A program made the position numbers and the translations under genes. From Saccharothrix tamanrassetensis (GTDB lineage: Bacteria; Actinomycetota; Actinomycetes; Mycobacteriales; Pseudonocardiaceae), in NCBI RefSeq assembly GCF_014203665.1, contig NZ_JACHJN010000001.1, positions 930,001 to 994,000 on the forward strand: 64,000 nt of DNA, written 5' to 3'. The notes beneath the pieces were generated by a model, which did no database searches, had not been told where the DNA came from, and saw nothing but the letters and a program-made list of their open reading frames with translations. Every line of letters begins with the position of its first letter. Position 1 is the first letter of the stretch. Below, in pieces: positions 11,140 to 20,560 of this stretch.

Positions 11140-12189
11140 TCAGCCCGCCAGGCGCGCGGCGAGCGCGTCGCCGATCTGCTCCGTGCTGCGGGGTGCGGCC
11201 GGGTCGCGCTCGGCGAGGTCGGCGGCGACGGCGGCCTCGATCCGCCCCGCCTCCTGCTCGTAGCCCAGGTGGCGCAGGAGCAGCGCGACCGACAGGACGG
11301 TCGCGGTCGGGTCGGCCTTGCCGGTGCCCGCGATGTCCGGGGCGGAGCCGTGGACCGGCTCGAACATCGAGGGGTAGGCGCCGGTGGGGTTGATGTTGCC
11401 GCTGGCGGCGAGGCCGATGCCGCCGGTGACGGCCGCGGCCAGGTCGGTGAGGATGTCACCGAAGAGGTTGTCGGTGACGATCACGTCGAACCGCTCGGGC
11501 CGGGTGACGAAGAAGATCGTGGCGGCGTCGACGTGCAGGTAGTCGGTGGTGACGTCGGGGTACTCGGCGGCGACCGCGTCGAAGGTGCTCTGCCACAGGT
11601 TGCCGGCGTGCACCAGCACGTTGGTCTTGTGCACCAGCGTCAGGTTCCGGCGCGGCCGGGCGAGGGCGCGCTCGAAGGCGTACCGGATCACCCGCTCCAC
11701 GCCGTAGGCGGTGTTCACGCTCACCTCGGTGGCCACCTCGGCGGGGGTGCCGGTGCGCAGCGAGCCGCCGTTGCCCGTGTACGGGCCCTCGGTGCCCTCC
11801 CGGACCACGACGAAGTCGATGGCCGGGCTGCCGGCCAGCGGGCCGACGGTGCTCGGGTGGAGTTTGCCGGGGCGCAGGTTGACGTAGTGGTCGAAGGCGA
11901 AGCGCAGCTCCAGCAGCAGGCCGCGTTCCAGGACACCCGACGGGACGGTGGGGTCGCCGATCGCACCGAGCAGGATCGCGTCATGCTGCTTGAGCGACTT
12001 CAGCTCCTCGTCCGGCAGGGTCTCCCCGGTGGCGTGCCAGCGCCGGGCACCGAGGTCGTATTCGTTGGTCTCCAGCTTCACGTCCTGCGGGAGCACGGCG
12101 GCCAGCACCTTCAGACCCTCCGCGACCACTTCCGGACCGATGCCGTCACCGGGGATCACCGCGAGGCGGATGCTGCGACTGTTCGGCAT
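11140..12189 (-). CDS. leuB: 3-isopropylmalate dehydrogenase
   Basis: This 349-residue NAD-dependent beta-decarboxylating dehydrogenase converts 3-isopropylmalate to 2-oxoisocaproate. Diagnostic segments are [19 protein letters not shown] at the start, [15 protein letters not shown], the catalytic lysine in [30 protein letters not shown] with the metal aspartates, and [19 protein letters not shown] for the cofactor. It starts at ATG 12189 behind GAAGGAGAGAG. The neighbours on both sides are leucine-pathway genes, which separates it from isocitrate and tartrate dehydrogenases of the same fold. Confidence 0.95.
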   Translation of the reverse strand: MPNSRSIRLAVIPGDGIGPEVVAEGLKVLAAVLPQDVKLETNEYDLGARRWHATGETLPDEELKSLKQHDAILLGAIGDPTVPSGVLERGLLLELRFAFDHYVNLRPGKLHPSTVGPLAGSPAIDFVVVREGTEGPYTGNGGSLRTGTPAEVATEVSVNTAYGVERVIRYAFERALARPRRNLTLVHKTNVLVHAGNLWQSTFDAVAAEYPDVTTDYLHVDAATIFFVTRPERFDVIVTDNLFGDILTDLAAAVTGGIGLAASGNINPTGAYPSMFEPVHGSAPDIAGTGKADPTATVLSVALLLRHLGYEQEAGRIEAAVAADLAERDPAAPRSTEQIGDALAARLAG

Positions 12190-12385
12190 GGCATCTCTCT
12201 CCTTCATCCATCCTGGTGTGATGTCTGGTTCTCCGGGAGCGCGTCCTTCGTGCCCGGAACGGGCCGGCCTCTTGTCGAGAACCGGCCCGATGCGCCGTGG
12301 ACGGGCGGTAGACCGTTGTCGCCTGCCCCTGGTCCGCGAGTGGCCACGGACTCCACGTGCGGGGGAAGAAGCGGACGTCGGGCAC

Positions 12386-14110
12386 TCAGGCGGCGGGCTC
12401 CTTGGCGGCCGCGGCCCGCGTGGCGTACGGCGCGGACCGCTCCTCGTCCCGGGCCCGCCGGGCAGTGGCCAGCGCGGCCCTCCGGACCGCTTCCGTCTCC
12501 TCCGCGTGGATGCCCACACCCCACAGCGGACGACCGTTCAGGGCGGCCTCGCAGAAGGCGGCGTACCCGGGGCGCCCCTTGAGCCGCTCCACGGTGACGC
12601 TCTGGACCACGCCGGGGATCTCCTGGGCGGTGAACGCCCGGCCCACCGAGTTCTTCCAGTCGCCGGCCGTCCAGTCGGCGGCGGAGATCTCCGGGGTGCC
12701 CGCCGTCCCCTCGCCGGGCTCCGTGCCCGGTGCCACGTACCGCTCCGCGAAGAGCGCCCACAACTCGTCCGCGCCGACTTCGCCACCTCGCCGCTCGCAG
12801 AACTTCTGCATGACGTGGGCGAAGTCGATCTGCAACGGCCTGGGGAGGGGCAGCCCCTGCGTGGTGAGCAGCAGGTGGGCGATGCCGCCCTTGCCGGACT
12901 GGGTGTTGATGCGGATCAGCGCCTGGTAGCTGCGCCCGATGTCGCGGGGGTCGACGGCGAGGTAGGGCACGTCCCAGACGGCGTCGGGATCCCCCGCCTC
13001 CTCGCGGGCCTTGAGACCCTTGGCGATGGCGTCCTGGTGCGTGCCGGCGAAGGAGGTGTAGACGAACTCACCCACCCACGGGTGGCGGGCGGAGACCGGG
13101 AGCTGGTTGCACTCCTCGACCACGGAGCGGATGCCGTCCAGGTCGCGCAGGTCGAGCATGGGGTCGATGCCCTGGGAGAACAGGTTCATCGCCAGGGTCG
13201 GCAGGCACACGTTGCCCGTGCGCTCGCCGTTGCCGAACAAGCACCCCTCCACCCGGTCGACGCCGGCGAGGATGGCCAGTTCGCTCGCCGCGACGGCGCT
13301 GCCCCGGTCGTTGTGCGGGTGCAGGGTGAGGATGGTCCGGTCGCGGTACGCCAGGTTCCGGCACGTGTACTCGATGCGGTCCGCCAGCTCGTGCGGGGGG
13401 AAGCACTCCACTGTCGCGGGCAGGGCGATCCGGAGGGTGCGGTCGGTGCGGGGGGCGCAGTACTCCAGTACCGCGTTGCAGATCTCCACGCCGAACTCGG
13501 GTTCGGTCTGGCTCCAGGACTCCGGCACGTAGGACAGGAAGAGCTCGGTCTCCCGCAAGTTCTCCTGCAGGCGCACGGCGTGCCGGGTGCCCTCGAGGGC
13601 CAGCGCCACGGTCTCTTCGCGACTGGCGCGGAACACCACCCGCCGCTGCGCGACGGAGGTCGGGTTGATGTACTGCAGGACCGCCCTGGGGGCTCCGCGG
13701 ACCGCGTCGACGCTCCGGTCGATGGCGTCGGTCCGCATGGAGCAGAGGACCTGGATGACGACGTCGTCGGGGATGGAGTCCGTCTCGATCAGGTGCCGCA
13801 CGAAGTCGTAGTCGTCCTGGGACGAGGCGGGGTAGCCCACCTCGATCTCCTTGAACCCGATGGAGACCAGGAGGTCGAACATGATGCGCTTGCGGTTGAC
13901 GTCCATCGGCTCCAGCAGGGCCTGGTTGCCGTCGCGCAGGTCGACGCTGCCCCACAGGGGCGCGCGGGTCAGCTGCCGGCTGGGCCAGGTGCGGTCCTCC
14001 AGCCCGATCGGCTGGTAGGGAGCGTACTTGTGCACGGGCATTCCGCTGGGCGTCTGCGCACCCATGTCACGGGCGCGGAAGTTGCGGTGCTCATGTGGTG
14101 AAGGGCTCAT
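12386..14110 (-). CDS. leuA: 2-isopropylmalate synthase, type II, with eroded regulatory domain
   Basis: This 574-residue enzyme condenses acetyl-CoA with 2-oxoisovalerate, the first committed step to leucine. The TIM-barrel marks are complete: [16 protein letters not shown], the metal histidines in [12 protein letters not shown], and [10 protein letters not shown], followed by the linker domain ending near [13 protein letters not shown] (about residue 470). The final 100 residues differ from the usual LeuA allosteric domain. One module is recognisable ([20 protein letters not shown]), but the first module with its glycine-rich SGNGPI-type turn is missing. Loss of leucine feedback is plausible but inferred. 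It starts at ATG 14110 behind GAGAGGAAGAG. Confidence 0.9.
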   Translation of the reverse strand: MSPSPHEHRNFRARDMGAQTPSGMPVHKYAPYQPIGLEDRTWPSRQLTRAPLWGSVDLRDGNQALLEPMDVNRKRIMFDLLVSIGFKEIEVGYPASSQDDYDFVRHLIETDSIPDDVVIQVLCSMRTDAIDRSVDAVRGAPRAVLQYINPTSVAQRRVVFRASREETVALALEGTRHAVRLQENLRETELFLSYVPESWSQTEPEFGVEICNAVLEYCAPRTDRTLRIALPATVECFPPHELADRIEYTCRNLAYRDRTILTLHPHNDRGSAVAASELAILAGVDRVEGCLFGNGERTGNVCLPTLAMNLFSQGIDPMLDLRDLDGIRSVVEECNQLPVSARHPWVGEFVYTSFAGTHQDAIAKGLKAREEAGDPDAVWDVPYLAVDPRDIGRSYQALIRINTQSGKGGIAHLLLTTQGLPLPRPLQIDFAHVMQKFCERRGGEVGADELWALFAERYVAPGTEPGEGTAGTPEISAADWTAGDWKNSVGRAFTAQEIPGVVQSVTVERLKGRPGYAAFCEAALNGRPLWGVGIHAEETEAVRRAALATARRARDEERSAPYATRAAAAKEPAA

Positions 14111-14193
14111 CTCTTCCTCTCTTTACGATCTCCGTGGCGCTACACCCCGCCGGTGCGGGCGAGGTTCCGGCACGAAAACGCGATGTGGTCCAA

Positions 14194-14228
14194 AGCGGGT
14201 CGCGGGCAAGAGCGGGTCGCGGGGCAAG
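14194..14228. repeat. two tandem 17/18-base repeats upstream of leuA
   Basis: AGCGGGTCGCGGGCAAG (14194-14210) is followed at once by AGCGGGTCGCGGGGCAAG (14211-14228). They lie in the 286-base leader between the ligase gene and leuA. They could be a binding-site pair or simple slippage. Confidence 0.6.
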
Positions 14229-14396
14229 AGCGCGGCCGGTGACCCGGCGGGAGAGCACTCGGCCGCCGAGGAAGCCGCCCTCCAGCGCGATGTGCCTGTG
14301 GAGCCGCTGCCGCGAACCCGGCGGTCCCCGGCCGCGTGCGGGCAGTCGAAGGCCGTTCCCCTGGAAACCAGGCGAAGGCAGAACGGCGGGCGGGCG

Positions 14397-16121
14397 TCAC
14401 ATGCCGATGAGTCCCGGCTGCTTGGTGGTGTGTCGGTCGCCGTGGTGCCTGCCGAGCCGCACGATGGAGAGCAGACCGCGTACGTACTGGTCCCGGATGG
14501 CTCGCTTGTCGTACTTGCCCACGGAGGTCTTGGGCACCGTCGGCAGGACCGCCCAGCGCTCGGGCACCATCCACGCGTCGAGGCGTTCGGCCATGAAGTC
14601 ACGCAGTTCCGCCGGATCGATGCCACCGTGGCGCAGCGACACGGCGACCAGCGGACGCTCGCCCCAACGGTCGTCGGGCACCGCGACGACGGCGGCCTCG
14701 ATCACCGCGGAGTGTTCCATCAGCGTGTTCTCCAGTCGCACGCTGGAGATGAACTCGCCGCCGGACTTGATGACGTCCTTCACCCGGTCGGTCAGCCTCA
14801 GGTAGCCGTTCGCCGTGATCGCGCCGACATCGCCGGTCCTCAGCCAGCCGTCCGCGGTGAAGTACTCCGCCGGCCGCTCCTGGGAAGCCTCGTCGCCGCC
14901 GTGATAGGCGCAGGTCACGTCGGGGCCGCGGAGCTGGAGCTCTCCGGTGGCCACACCGTCGTGGGGCGCCGCGGCGCCGTCCGGGCCGACGAGCCGGAAC
15001 TCCACCGATGGCGGGAACCGCCCCTGGCTGACGCGGAAGGCCCACTCCTCGTCGGCACCCACCCCTCGAGGCGGCACCGCCGCGCTGACCAGCCCCATGG
15101 TCTCGGTCATCCCCCAGCCCTGCAGGAGCTCGATGGAATACCGGTCCCGGTAAGCGGCCATCAAGGCGGGCGGACAGGCGGAACCGCCCACGTACGCCCG
15201 AGTCAGGCTCCGGGTGTCGTACGTGCCGGTGTCCAGTTCCTCCAAGAGCGAGGACCAGACGGTGGGGACGGCGGCGCTGAAGGTGGGCCGACCCTGGTCG
15301 ATCATGTGGGCGAGCGATGCGGCTTGGGTGAAACGATCGGGCAGCAACAGCTCGGCGCCCGTGAAGAGGGCCGCGTGCGGGATGCACCACCCACCGGCGT
15401 GGAACATGGGCGCTATCGGGAACAGGGTGTCGTGCGGGCTGATGTTGTAATGACTCGGCGTCAGCACCTGGAAGGTGTGCAGGTATATCGAGCGGTGGCT
15501 GTAGACCACTCCCTTGGGCTTTCCGGTGGTGCCGGTGGTGTAGCAGATCATCGCGGCGGCGCGCTCGTCCAGCCGCTCCTCCCAGGGGTAGTCGCCGGGG
15601 TGGCCGCTGATCAGCTGCTCGTAGTCGTGCACTTCACCGGTGAATCCGGACAACGCCTCACGGCCGCCACGACCGGCAACGACGATGTGCCGCACGGTTT
15701 CCGGCAACCGCGCGAGCACGGGGGCGAGCAACTCCGTCAGGCCCGCGTCCACGATGATCACCTCGTCACCCGCGTGGCCGATGGTGTAGGCCAGCTGGTC
15801 CGCGGGCATGCGCCAGTTCAGCGTGTGCAGCACGGCACCCATCGCGGGAACCCCGACGAAGAGCTCGAGATGACGAGCGTTGTTCCACATGAGGGTGCCG
15901 ATGACGCTCTGTTCGCTCTCCGCCCGGGTACCGGGGCGCACACCCAGCCGGTCGCGGAGCGCATGTGCCAGACGAGCCGCCCGTTCGCCGATTTCCGCGT
16001 AACTCCTTCTGTCGAACCCCTTCCCGTTCCACGTGGCGACATTGGAGGAAGCATGAACCGTGGCGCCGTACCGCAGGATGCGGGCGAGGGTGAGTGGAGC
16101 GTCCGGCATCGTGCTGTACAT
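14397..16121 (-). CDS. AMP-dependent acyl-CoA synthetase (fatty-acid ligase type)
   Basis: This 574-residue member of the ANL superfamily activates a carboxylic acid as acyl-AMP and transfers it to CoA. The phosphate loop YTTGTTGKPKGVVYSH, the motif GWGMTETMGL, the ribose-binding YFTADGWLRTGDVG and the C-terminal catalytic lysine region PKTSVGKYDKRAIR are all present. The closest layout I recognise is the AlkK-type medium/long-chain acyl-CoA ligase. It is the first gene of the run leading into leuA-leuB-leuC-leuD, all on the minus strand. An acyl ligase is not part of leucine synthesis, so the operon may feed a branched acyl product. It starts at ATG 16121. Confidence 0.88.
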   Translation of the reverse strand: MYSTMPDAPLTLARILRYGATVHASSNVATWNGKGFDRRSYAEIGERAARLAHALRDRLGVRPGTRAESEQSVIGTLMWNNARHLELFVGVPAMGAVLHTLNWRMPADQLAYTIGHAGDEVIIVDAGLTELLAPVLARLPETVRHIVVAGRGGREALSGFTGEVHDYEQLISGHPGDYPWEERLDERAAAMICYTTGTTGKPKGVVYSHRSIYLHTFQVLTPSHYNISPHDTLFPIAPMFHAGGWCIPHAALFTGAELLLPDRFTQAASLAHMIDQGRPTFSAAVPTVWSSLLEELDTGTYDTRSLTRAYVGGSACPPALMAAYRDRYSIELLQGWGMTETMGLVSAAVPPRGVGADEEWAFRVSQGRFPPSVEFRLVGPDGAAAPHDGVATGELQLRGPDVTCAYHGGDEASQERPAEYFTADGWLRTGDVGAITANGYLRLTDRVKDVIKSGGEFISSVRLENTLMEHSAVIEAAVVAVPDDRWGERPLVAVSLRHGGIDPAELRDFMAERLDAWMVPERWAVLPTVPKTSVGKYDKRAIRDQYVRGLLSIVRLGRHHGDRHTTKQPGLIGM

Positions 16122-16329
16122 AGCCTGCCTCCGGAATTCGGTGCCTGCGTCAGGGGTGACGGTTCGTCGAGGGCGGCGCGACCGTTGGCACGAAAACTAT
16201 TCCCGGGCTCTCTCCACCGGCAAGCCGATGCGGCGGTCTCATGTGGCCGCCGGCCGGAATTCGCGAAGCCGGTGGCAGGCGGCATTCCACTGCTCTTCAC
16301 CAGCGGTTCTGGGCCGTCCCGGTCGACAC

Positions 16330-16390
16330 CGCCGAGCACCCCTCAATCGGCGCCGGCGCACGGAAAAGCCGGATGAGGGGGTGCTCGGCG
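16330..16390 (-). promoter_or_regulatory. large hairpin in leader of the leu run
   Basis: CGCCGAGCACCCCTCA (16330-16345) pairs with the complementary 17 bases at 16374-16390, with a single bulged base and a 28-base loop. It sits between the likely promoter and the first gene, where it could act as an attenuator or RNA-stability element. No T-run follows. Confidence 0.55.
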
Positions 16391-16403
16391 TCTCGAATCG
16401 CCC

Positions 16404-16438
16404 CACGTGAACGCGGCTCTTCTGCCGGCTTCCACGTG
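16404..16438. promoter_or_regulatory. pair of CACGTG operator-like boxes
   Basis: The octamer CCACGTGA occurs at 16403-16410 and again at 16432-16439. The CACGTG cores are 29 bases apart, close to three helical turns, and just downstream of a GATAAT box. Paired palindromes at this spacing suit a dimeric regulator. The regulator is unknown. Confidence 0.45.
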
Positions 16439-16735
16439 AGATGAGAGGCGATTATCGCATTGGTAGTGCGCAGGGGGCGCGAAGCCGCAACTCGCCTCCG
16501 CTGTGCGCCCGGTACGTCATGCGCAACAAAAACGACGCCTGACAACGAATGCGCCCTACCGGCGGGCTGTACGCACCCCTATGTTCGACCTCAGCATGGC
16601 ATGACCGGTACGGCCCCGCACAGTCCGCGCCCGCGACCCCGCCGGTCCGCGCTGTCGAACTCTCGACTGCCCATGCACATCGGGTCCACGCCTGCGGAAC
16701 GACAGGGATTTACCGGTAGCACGCTTCGTGGGTGC

Positions 16736-17428
16736 TCACAGGCACGGCGGCCGGTACCCGTTGACGCGCAGGCCGCGGAAGTCGAGCCTGTTCGGGGTCT
16801 TGCCCACGAAGACCAGGCCGCGCGCCTCGCCCAGCGCCGAGGCGAACGAGTGCGACGGCTTGCCCAACTCGGGCAGCCACGTCCACCTGTCGGGCGAGAA
16901 GCTGAAGAACTTCCGCACCAGCTTCCCGCCGGTCGACGGCACCAGCGTGAGCCACTTGTCGCCGCCGCTCCAGTGCGAGGCCGGGCGCAACTGGACGTAG
17001 AGGTCGTCGGTCGCGCTGTAGGTCAGCCAGAAGCCGGACGACCTGGAGAGGTCGGCCTGCGCTTCGAACTCGTTGCCGAGCCACACGACGATCACGTGCC
17101 ACTCGGCGTTGAGGAAGGCCACCTTGGCCGCATACCCGTGCCGCTCGCGGACGAGCAGGCTGCCGGTCGGCGGGACGGTGGTGCCCTCGCCGGACGCGAG
17201 CCACTGCTGGAACCGGTCGATCGACGGGGTCTCGCACTCACAGCCCCGCCCGGACGCCGTTGCGTCGGCGGAGGCGGTGTTCACCCGGTCCGGCGCTCCG
17301 GCCTCCGACGCGTCCGCGTGAGCGACCGCACCGGAACCGAGAAGGGAAACCGCCAACACGTAGACCAACGCCACGAACGCCTTGGCGAACGTGACCGGTG
17401 CACGGCCGTGCGTCGAACCTCCAGGCAT
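16736..17428 (-). CDS. secreted protein of unknown function
   Basis: This 230-residue protein has a signal peptide: basic start, hydrophobic FVALVYVLAVSLLGSGAVA and a cleavage site near AHA-DA around residue 37. The mature part has two cysteines close together (GRGCECETP), a Trp-rich beta-like core with FWLTYSATDDLYVQLRP and WSGGDKWLTLVPS, and a final Cys at PPCL. The look is of a small all-beta carbohydrate-binding-like module, but I do not recognise the family and make no functional claim. It starts at ATG 17428 without a clear ribosome site. Confidence 0.7.
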   Translation of the reverse strand: MPGGSTHGRAPVTFAKAFVALVYVLAVSLLGSGAVAHADASEAGAPDRVNTASADATASGRGCECETPSIDRFQQWLASGEGTTVPPTGSLLVRERHGYAAKVAFLNAEWHVIVVWLGNEFEAQADLSRSSGFWLTYSATDDLYVQLRPASHWSGGDKWLTLVPSTGGKLVRKFFSFSPDRWTWLPELGKPSHSFASALGEARGLVFVGKTPNRLDFRGLRVNGYRPPCL

Positions 17429-17539
17429 TCTGCGGAAGCTAGCACATCGCCAGGCACCGTGGTGATCTTGCTTCGGCGCGCGTTCCCCGGCTCCGGCGTG
17501 ACCGGACAGCCGTTCTCGAGAACCCGCAGCTCGAACGGA

Positions 17540-18841
17540 TCAGAGCAGGCGGGTCGCGTAGGGCATGATGCCGCCGTAGCGGACCGGCGCGATACGGACC
17601 CACGAACCCGAGTACGGGGCCTCGATCATCATGCCGCCACCCAGGTAGAGCGCGACGTGCGTGCCACCGCCCGGACCCCAGAACAGCATGTCGCCCCGCT
17701 GCGCCTGGTCGAGCGGCACCTTGCGGCCGGCGTTGTACTGGTAGCCGCTGTAGTGCGCCAAGTAGATGCCGACGCCCGCGAACGCGTACATCATCAGGCC
17801 CGAGCAGTCGAAGCCCACGCTGTAGTAGTCGCCGTAGGAGTCGCCGACGCCACCGTCGCGGATGCCGACCGTCGGGCCGTCGTAGTTGCCGCCGCCCCAC
17901 GAGTACCGCACGCCCAAGTGCTCCATCGCGCGGGCCACGACGGTTTCCACGCCGCCCCCGCTGGGTGCTGTCACCACGGGACGGGCGGCGGGCGCGGCAG
18001 GCTTCGCTGCGGGCTTCGCCGCGTTCAGCGCGGCCTGCCGGGCGGCTTCCTCCTCCTCGCGGCGCTTGTCGTCCAGCCACTGGTCGTACTGGGCGCGCTG
18101 ACCTTCCAGGCCTTCCACGGCGGTCAGCGCCTGCGCCAGCTCGCCTTCGACCCTGGTCTTGTCGCCCTCGATCGCGGCGGCCTGCCCGGCCTGGTCCTGC
18201 TGCGCCTGCACGGCAGCCTGCCGGGCCGCGTCGGCGTCCCTCCCGGCCTGCTCGGCGGCGACCTGCTTCTGGTTCGCCAGGTCGAGCGCGGCACGGGCGG
18301 CGGAGTCCTTGTTGGCCTGCTCCGCCCTGGCCCGCTCCACGTCGTCCAGGGCGTTGAGGCCCGAGTCGCCGACCGCGGCCAACATGCTGGACCGGGCCAG
18401 CAGGTCCTCGGGGCTGGACGCACCGAAGTACGCCGACAGCGACCCGATGGTGCTGCCCTGCTGGAAGCTGGCGGCGGCGAACTCGTCCAGCTCCCGGCGC
18501 GCGTCGTCCACCGCCTTGCCCGCGACCTCGGCCTCGGTGCGGGCGGTGGCGGCGTCCTGCTCGGCCTTCGCGGCCTCGTCCCGGGCGGTGTCCAGGTCGA
18601 CGCGGGCCTTGTTGGCCAGCTCCATCTTGAACGCCACGTCGTCGGTCAGCCGTTGCAGCCGCGCTTCCGCCTCGGTGAGCTGACCGGTCAGCTCGCCGAC
18701 CCGGGCGGCCTTCGCGTCGGCCTGCTCGCGACCGGCGCTGATCTCGCCGTCACTCGGGTTGGGCGGTGGTGGCGGGACCGCCGGGGCCACGCCGGGGAAG
18801 AGGAGCAACGTCGCGACGACCATGATCACCCAACGAGCCAC
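17540..18841 (-). CDS. NlpC/P60 peptidoglycan endopeptidase (RipA-like)
   Basis: This is a secreted murein hydrolase of about 433 residues. A signal sequence (VIMVVATLLLFPGVAPA) leads into a long Ala/Glu/Asp-rich coiled coil (about 35-260), a proline-alanine linker, and an NlpC/P60 domain (about 285-433). The catalytic cysteine lies in GFDCSGLMMY, the histidine in GTHVALYLGGG, and a polar third residue in MIEAPYSG. Mycobacterial RipA and RipC have this architecture and cut the D-Glu/mDAP bond of stem peptides during division; the coiled coil is autoinhibitory. I prefer GTG 18841, which has GGAGG about eight bases upstream; an ATG at 18895 would add 18 residues without a ribosome site. Confidence 0.88.
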   Translation of the reverse strand: MARWVIMVVATLLLFPGVAPAVPPPPPNPSDGEISAGREQADAKAARVGELTGQLTEAEARLQRLTDDVAFKMELANKARVDLDTARDEAAKAEQDAATARTEAEVAGKAVDDARRELDEFAAASFQQGSTIGSLSAYFGASSPEDLLARSSMLAAVGDSGLNALDDVERARAEQANKDSAARAALDLANQKQVAAEQAGRDADAARQAAVQAQQDQAGQAAAIEGDKTRVEGELAQALTAVEGLEGQRAQYDQWLDDKRREEEEAARQAALNAAKPAAKPAAPAARPVVTAPSGGGVETVVARAMEHLGVRYSWGGGNYDGPTVGIRDGGVGDSYGDYYSVGFDCSGLMMYAFAGVGIYLAHYSGYQYNAGRKVPLDQAQRGDMLFWGPGGGTHVALYLGGGMMIEAPYSGSWVRIAPVRYGGIMPYATRLL

Positions 18842-19117
18842 GACACCCGTCCTCCCACCCGCTCGGCCGATCAGGATTCCACCGAATAGCGTCATCCGGA
18901 CACGTTCCGAGACTGTGCCACTACAGCACCAAGGTTTCCAATTGACCCAGCAATCACTTCACCCACACGGGTCACATGAGTGGTGGTAAACCCACCTTTA
19001 GTCGACCTTGCGGTCCAGGTCGACCGAGTACGGCTCCCGAGCTGGACGCCCTTGGGGCGGGTCGTCGTGCCGGACGTGCGATTGATGGTGGCGGGGGCGT
19101 CCGCACGTCCGCCTGCG

Positions 19118-19684
19118 TCACGAGGACGACAGCACGAACCTCCGGTTGAGCCGCTGCGGGACGCGGGCCTTGTCGCTGCGGGTCCGGATGAAGCCGGCGA
19201 GACGGGCGTCCGACACCGGGACGCGGTCCTTCATGACGACCCAGCTCACCGTCTCGTCGAAGCCCGGCGTGGTCAGCGAGCCCTCGTACCGGTAGAACGA
19301 CCCGTCCCCGGGGAGCAGGGCGTGCAGGTCGAACGACTCCGGCGGCTCGGCCCCGCCACCCGCCTCGACCGTCAGGAAGACCGCGAGGACGCACAGCCGG
19401 ACGCCTTCGTCGGCGCGGATGTGCACCGCGTGCAGCTCGGCCTCCTGCCGCGCACCGTCGACCCAGTGCTCGCTGGGCCGGTGGAAGTGCACGTTTTCCA
19501 GGTGGAACTGGTCCGCACCCAGCCTCACCGAGTTCCGGTCGTGCGGGTGGAAGCGGTGCCCGTCCGCCTCCACCGAGACGTCGAACCGCTGCACACCACG
19601 CGACCACTGCACGTCGAGCCGGGAGCCGTAGACCTGGACGGCGTCGCGGTCGATGATGTTGATCGGTGACTGCTGGTCCGCCAT
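19118..19684 (-). CDS. small cytosolic alpha-class carbonic anhydrase
   Basis: This 188-residue alpha carbonic anhydrase hydrates CO2 at a zinc site. The opening MADQQSPINIIDRDAV and the zinc ligands His66 and His68 (VHFHRPSEHW) and His85 (EAELHAVH) are intact, as is the substrate-pocket segment SLTTPGFDETVSWVVM. The usual first 30-60 residues of the family (signal peptide, then a Trp-Gly-Tyr and Gly-Pro-x-x-Trp stretch) are absent. Started at ATG 19684 it should stay in the cytosol, whereas most bacterial alpha enzymes are exported. An upstream ATG at 19735 adds no signal peptide. Confidence 0.85.
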   Translation of the reverse strand: MADQQSPINIIDRDAVQVYGSRLDVQWSRGVQRFDVSVEADGHRFHPHDRNSVRLGADQFHLENVHFHRPSEHWVDGARQEAELHAVHIRADEGVRLCVLAVFLTVEAGGGAEPPESFDLHALLPGDGSFYRYEGSLTTPGFDETVSWVVMKDRVPVSDARLAGFIRTRSDKARVPQRLNRRFVLSSS

Positions 19685-19745
19685 GTGATCATCTTCCCAG
19701 CCCGCGCCCTTCCCGGGCGGGTGAAAGACGATCACCGAAGGGTGG

Positions 19746-20519
19746 TCACCAGGTACTCGGGTCGCCCCACGTCCGCAACGGCCCGGACTCCACCACGGGC
19801 ACCGACACCAGCTCCGGCAACGACTCCCCCACCGGACCGCGCACGACGGCCGCCGCCACCCCGTCGTACGGCGTCGGCTCCGCGTTGCAGATCACCACCG
19901 CCGCCCCCGTCCGCGCCGCCAGCCCGACCAACCCCGCGGCCGGCTCCACCAACAACGACGTCCCGGCCACCAGCATCAGTTCGCAGTCCAGCGCCGCCGT
20001 CCTCGCCGCCCGCAGCACGCCCGCGTCCAACGCCTGGCCGAAAGCGACCGTCGTGGACCGCAGAACCCCTCCGCACACAAGGCAATCCGGGTCATCCTCC
20101 CCCGCACCCACCCGCGCCAACGCGTCGCTCATCGCACCCACCGCACCGCAGTGCACGCACACGGTCCCGAACAGCGACCCGTGCAGCTCGACTACCGCCG
20201 AAGACCCGGCCCGCTGGTGCAGCCCGTCCACGTTCTGCGTCAGCAGCGCCCGCACCCGCCCGGCCCGCTCCAACCCCGCCAACGCGCGGTGCGCGGCGTT
20301 CGGCTCGGCCGTCCACATCGGATGCCGCAGCCGGGACCGCCACGCCGCCCGCCGCACGGCCGGATCGGTCAGGTAGCCGTCGAGCGTGAACTCACGCCCG
20401 AGCGCCGTCCACAGCCCGGACGGCCCCCGGAAGTCCGGGATGCCGGAGTCCGTCGACACCCCCGCGCCGGTGAGCACGGTGATCCGCCGCGCCGCGGCCA
20501 TCGCCTCCCGTGCGTCCAT
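19746..20519 (-). CDS. Sir2-family NAD-dependent protein deacylase
   Basis: This 257-residue sirtuin has the Rossmann loop LTGAGVSTDSGIPDFRG (16-32), the NAD motif TQNVDGLHQRAG (94-105), the catalytic histidine His113 in VELHGS, and a zinc ribbon of Cys121/Cys124 and Cys146/Cys149. It removes acetyl or longer acyl groups from protein lysines using NAD. I chose ATG 20519 (MDAREAMAAARR); an upstream ATG at 20573 adds 18 residues and would overlap the divergent membrane-protein gene. All catalytic residues are kept, so it should be active. Class within the sirtuins is not decided here. Confidence 0.92.
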   Translation of the reverse strand: MDAREAMAAARRITVLTGAGVSTDSGIPDFRGPSGLWTALGREFTLDGYLTDPAVRRAAWRSRLRHPMWTAEPNAAHRALAGLERAGRVRALLTQNVDGLHQRAGSSAVVELHGSLFGTVCVHCGAVGAMSDALARVGAGEDDPDCLVCGGVLRSTTVAFGQALDAGVLRAARTAALDCELMLVAGTSLLVEPAAGLVGLAARTGAAVVICNAEPTPYDGVAAAVVRGPVGESLPELVSVPVVESGPLRTWGDPSTW

Positions 20520-20560
20520 TCCTCCACCATTCCACGCCGGATGTTTGCGAGCATTGCCGC

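Larger units (their letters stand above)
16122..16735. promoter_or_regulatory. long leader/promoter region of the ligase-leu run
   Basis: These 614 bases hold no gene I can support. Read leftward, there is a perfect GATAAT -10-like box (complement of 16451-16456) without a clear -35, then two CACGTG boxes, then a large hairpin, then about 200 bases to the ligase start. A 30-codon frame starting inside the first CACGTG ends in the hairpin loop, but it has no leucine codons, so classic leucine attenuation is not supported. Confidence 0.5.

Noticed and set aside
16331-16435. Leucine attenuator with a leader peptide
   Set aside because: The 30-codon frame in the leader contains no leucine codons, so classical attenuation is not supported.
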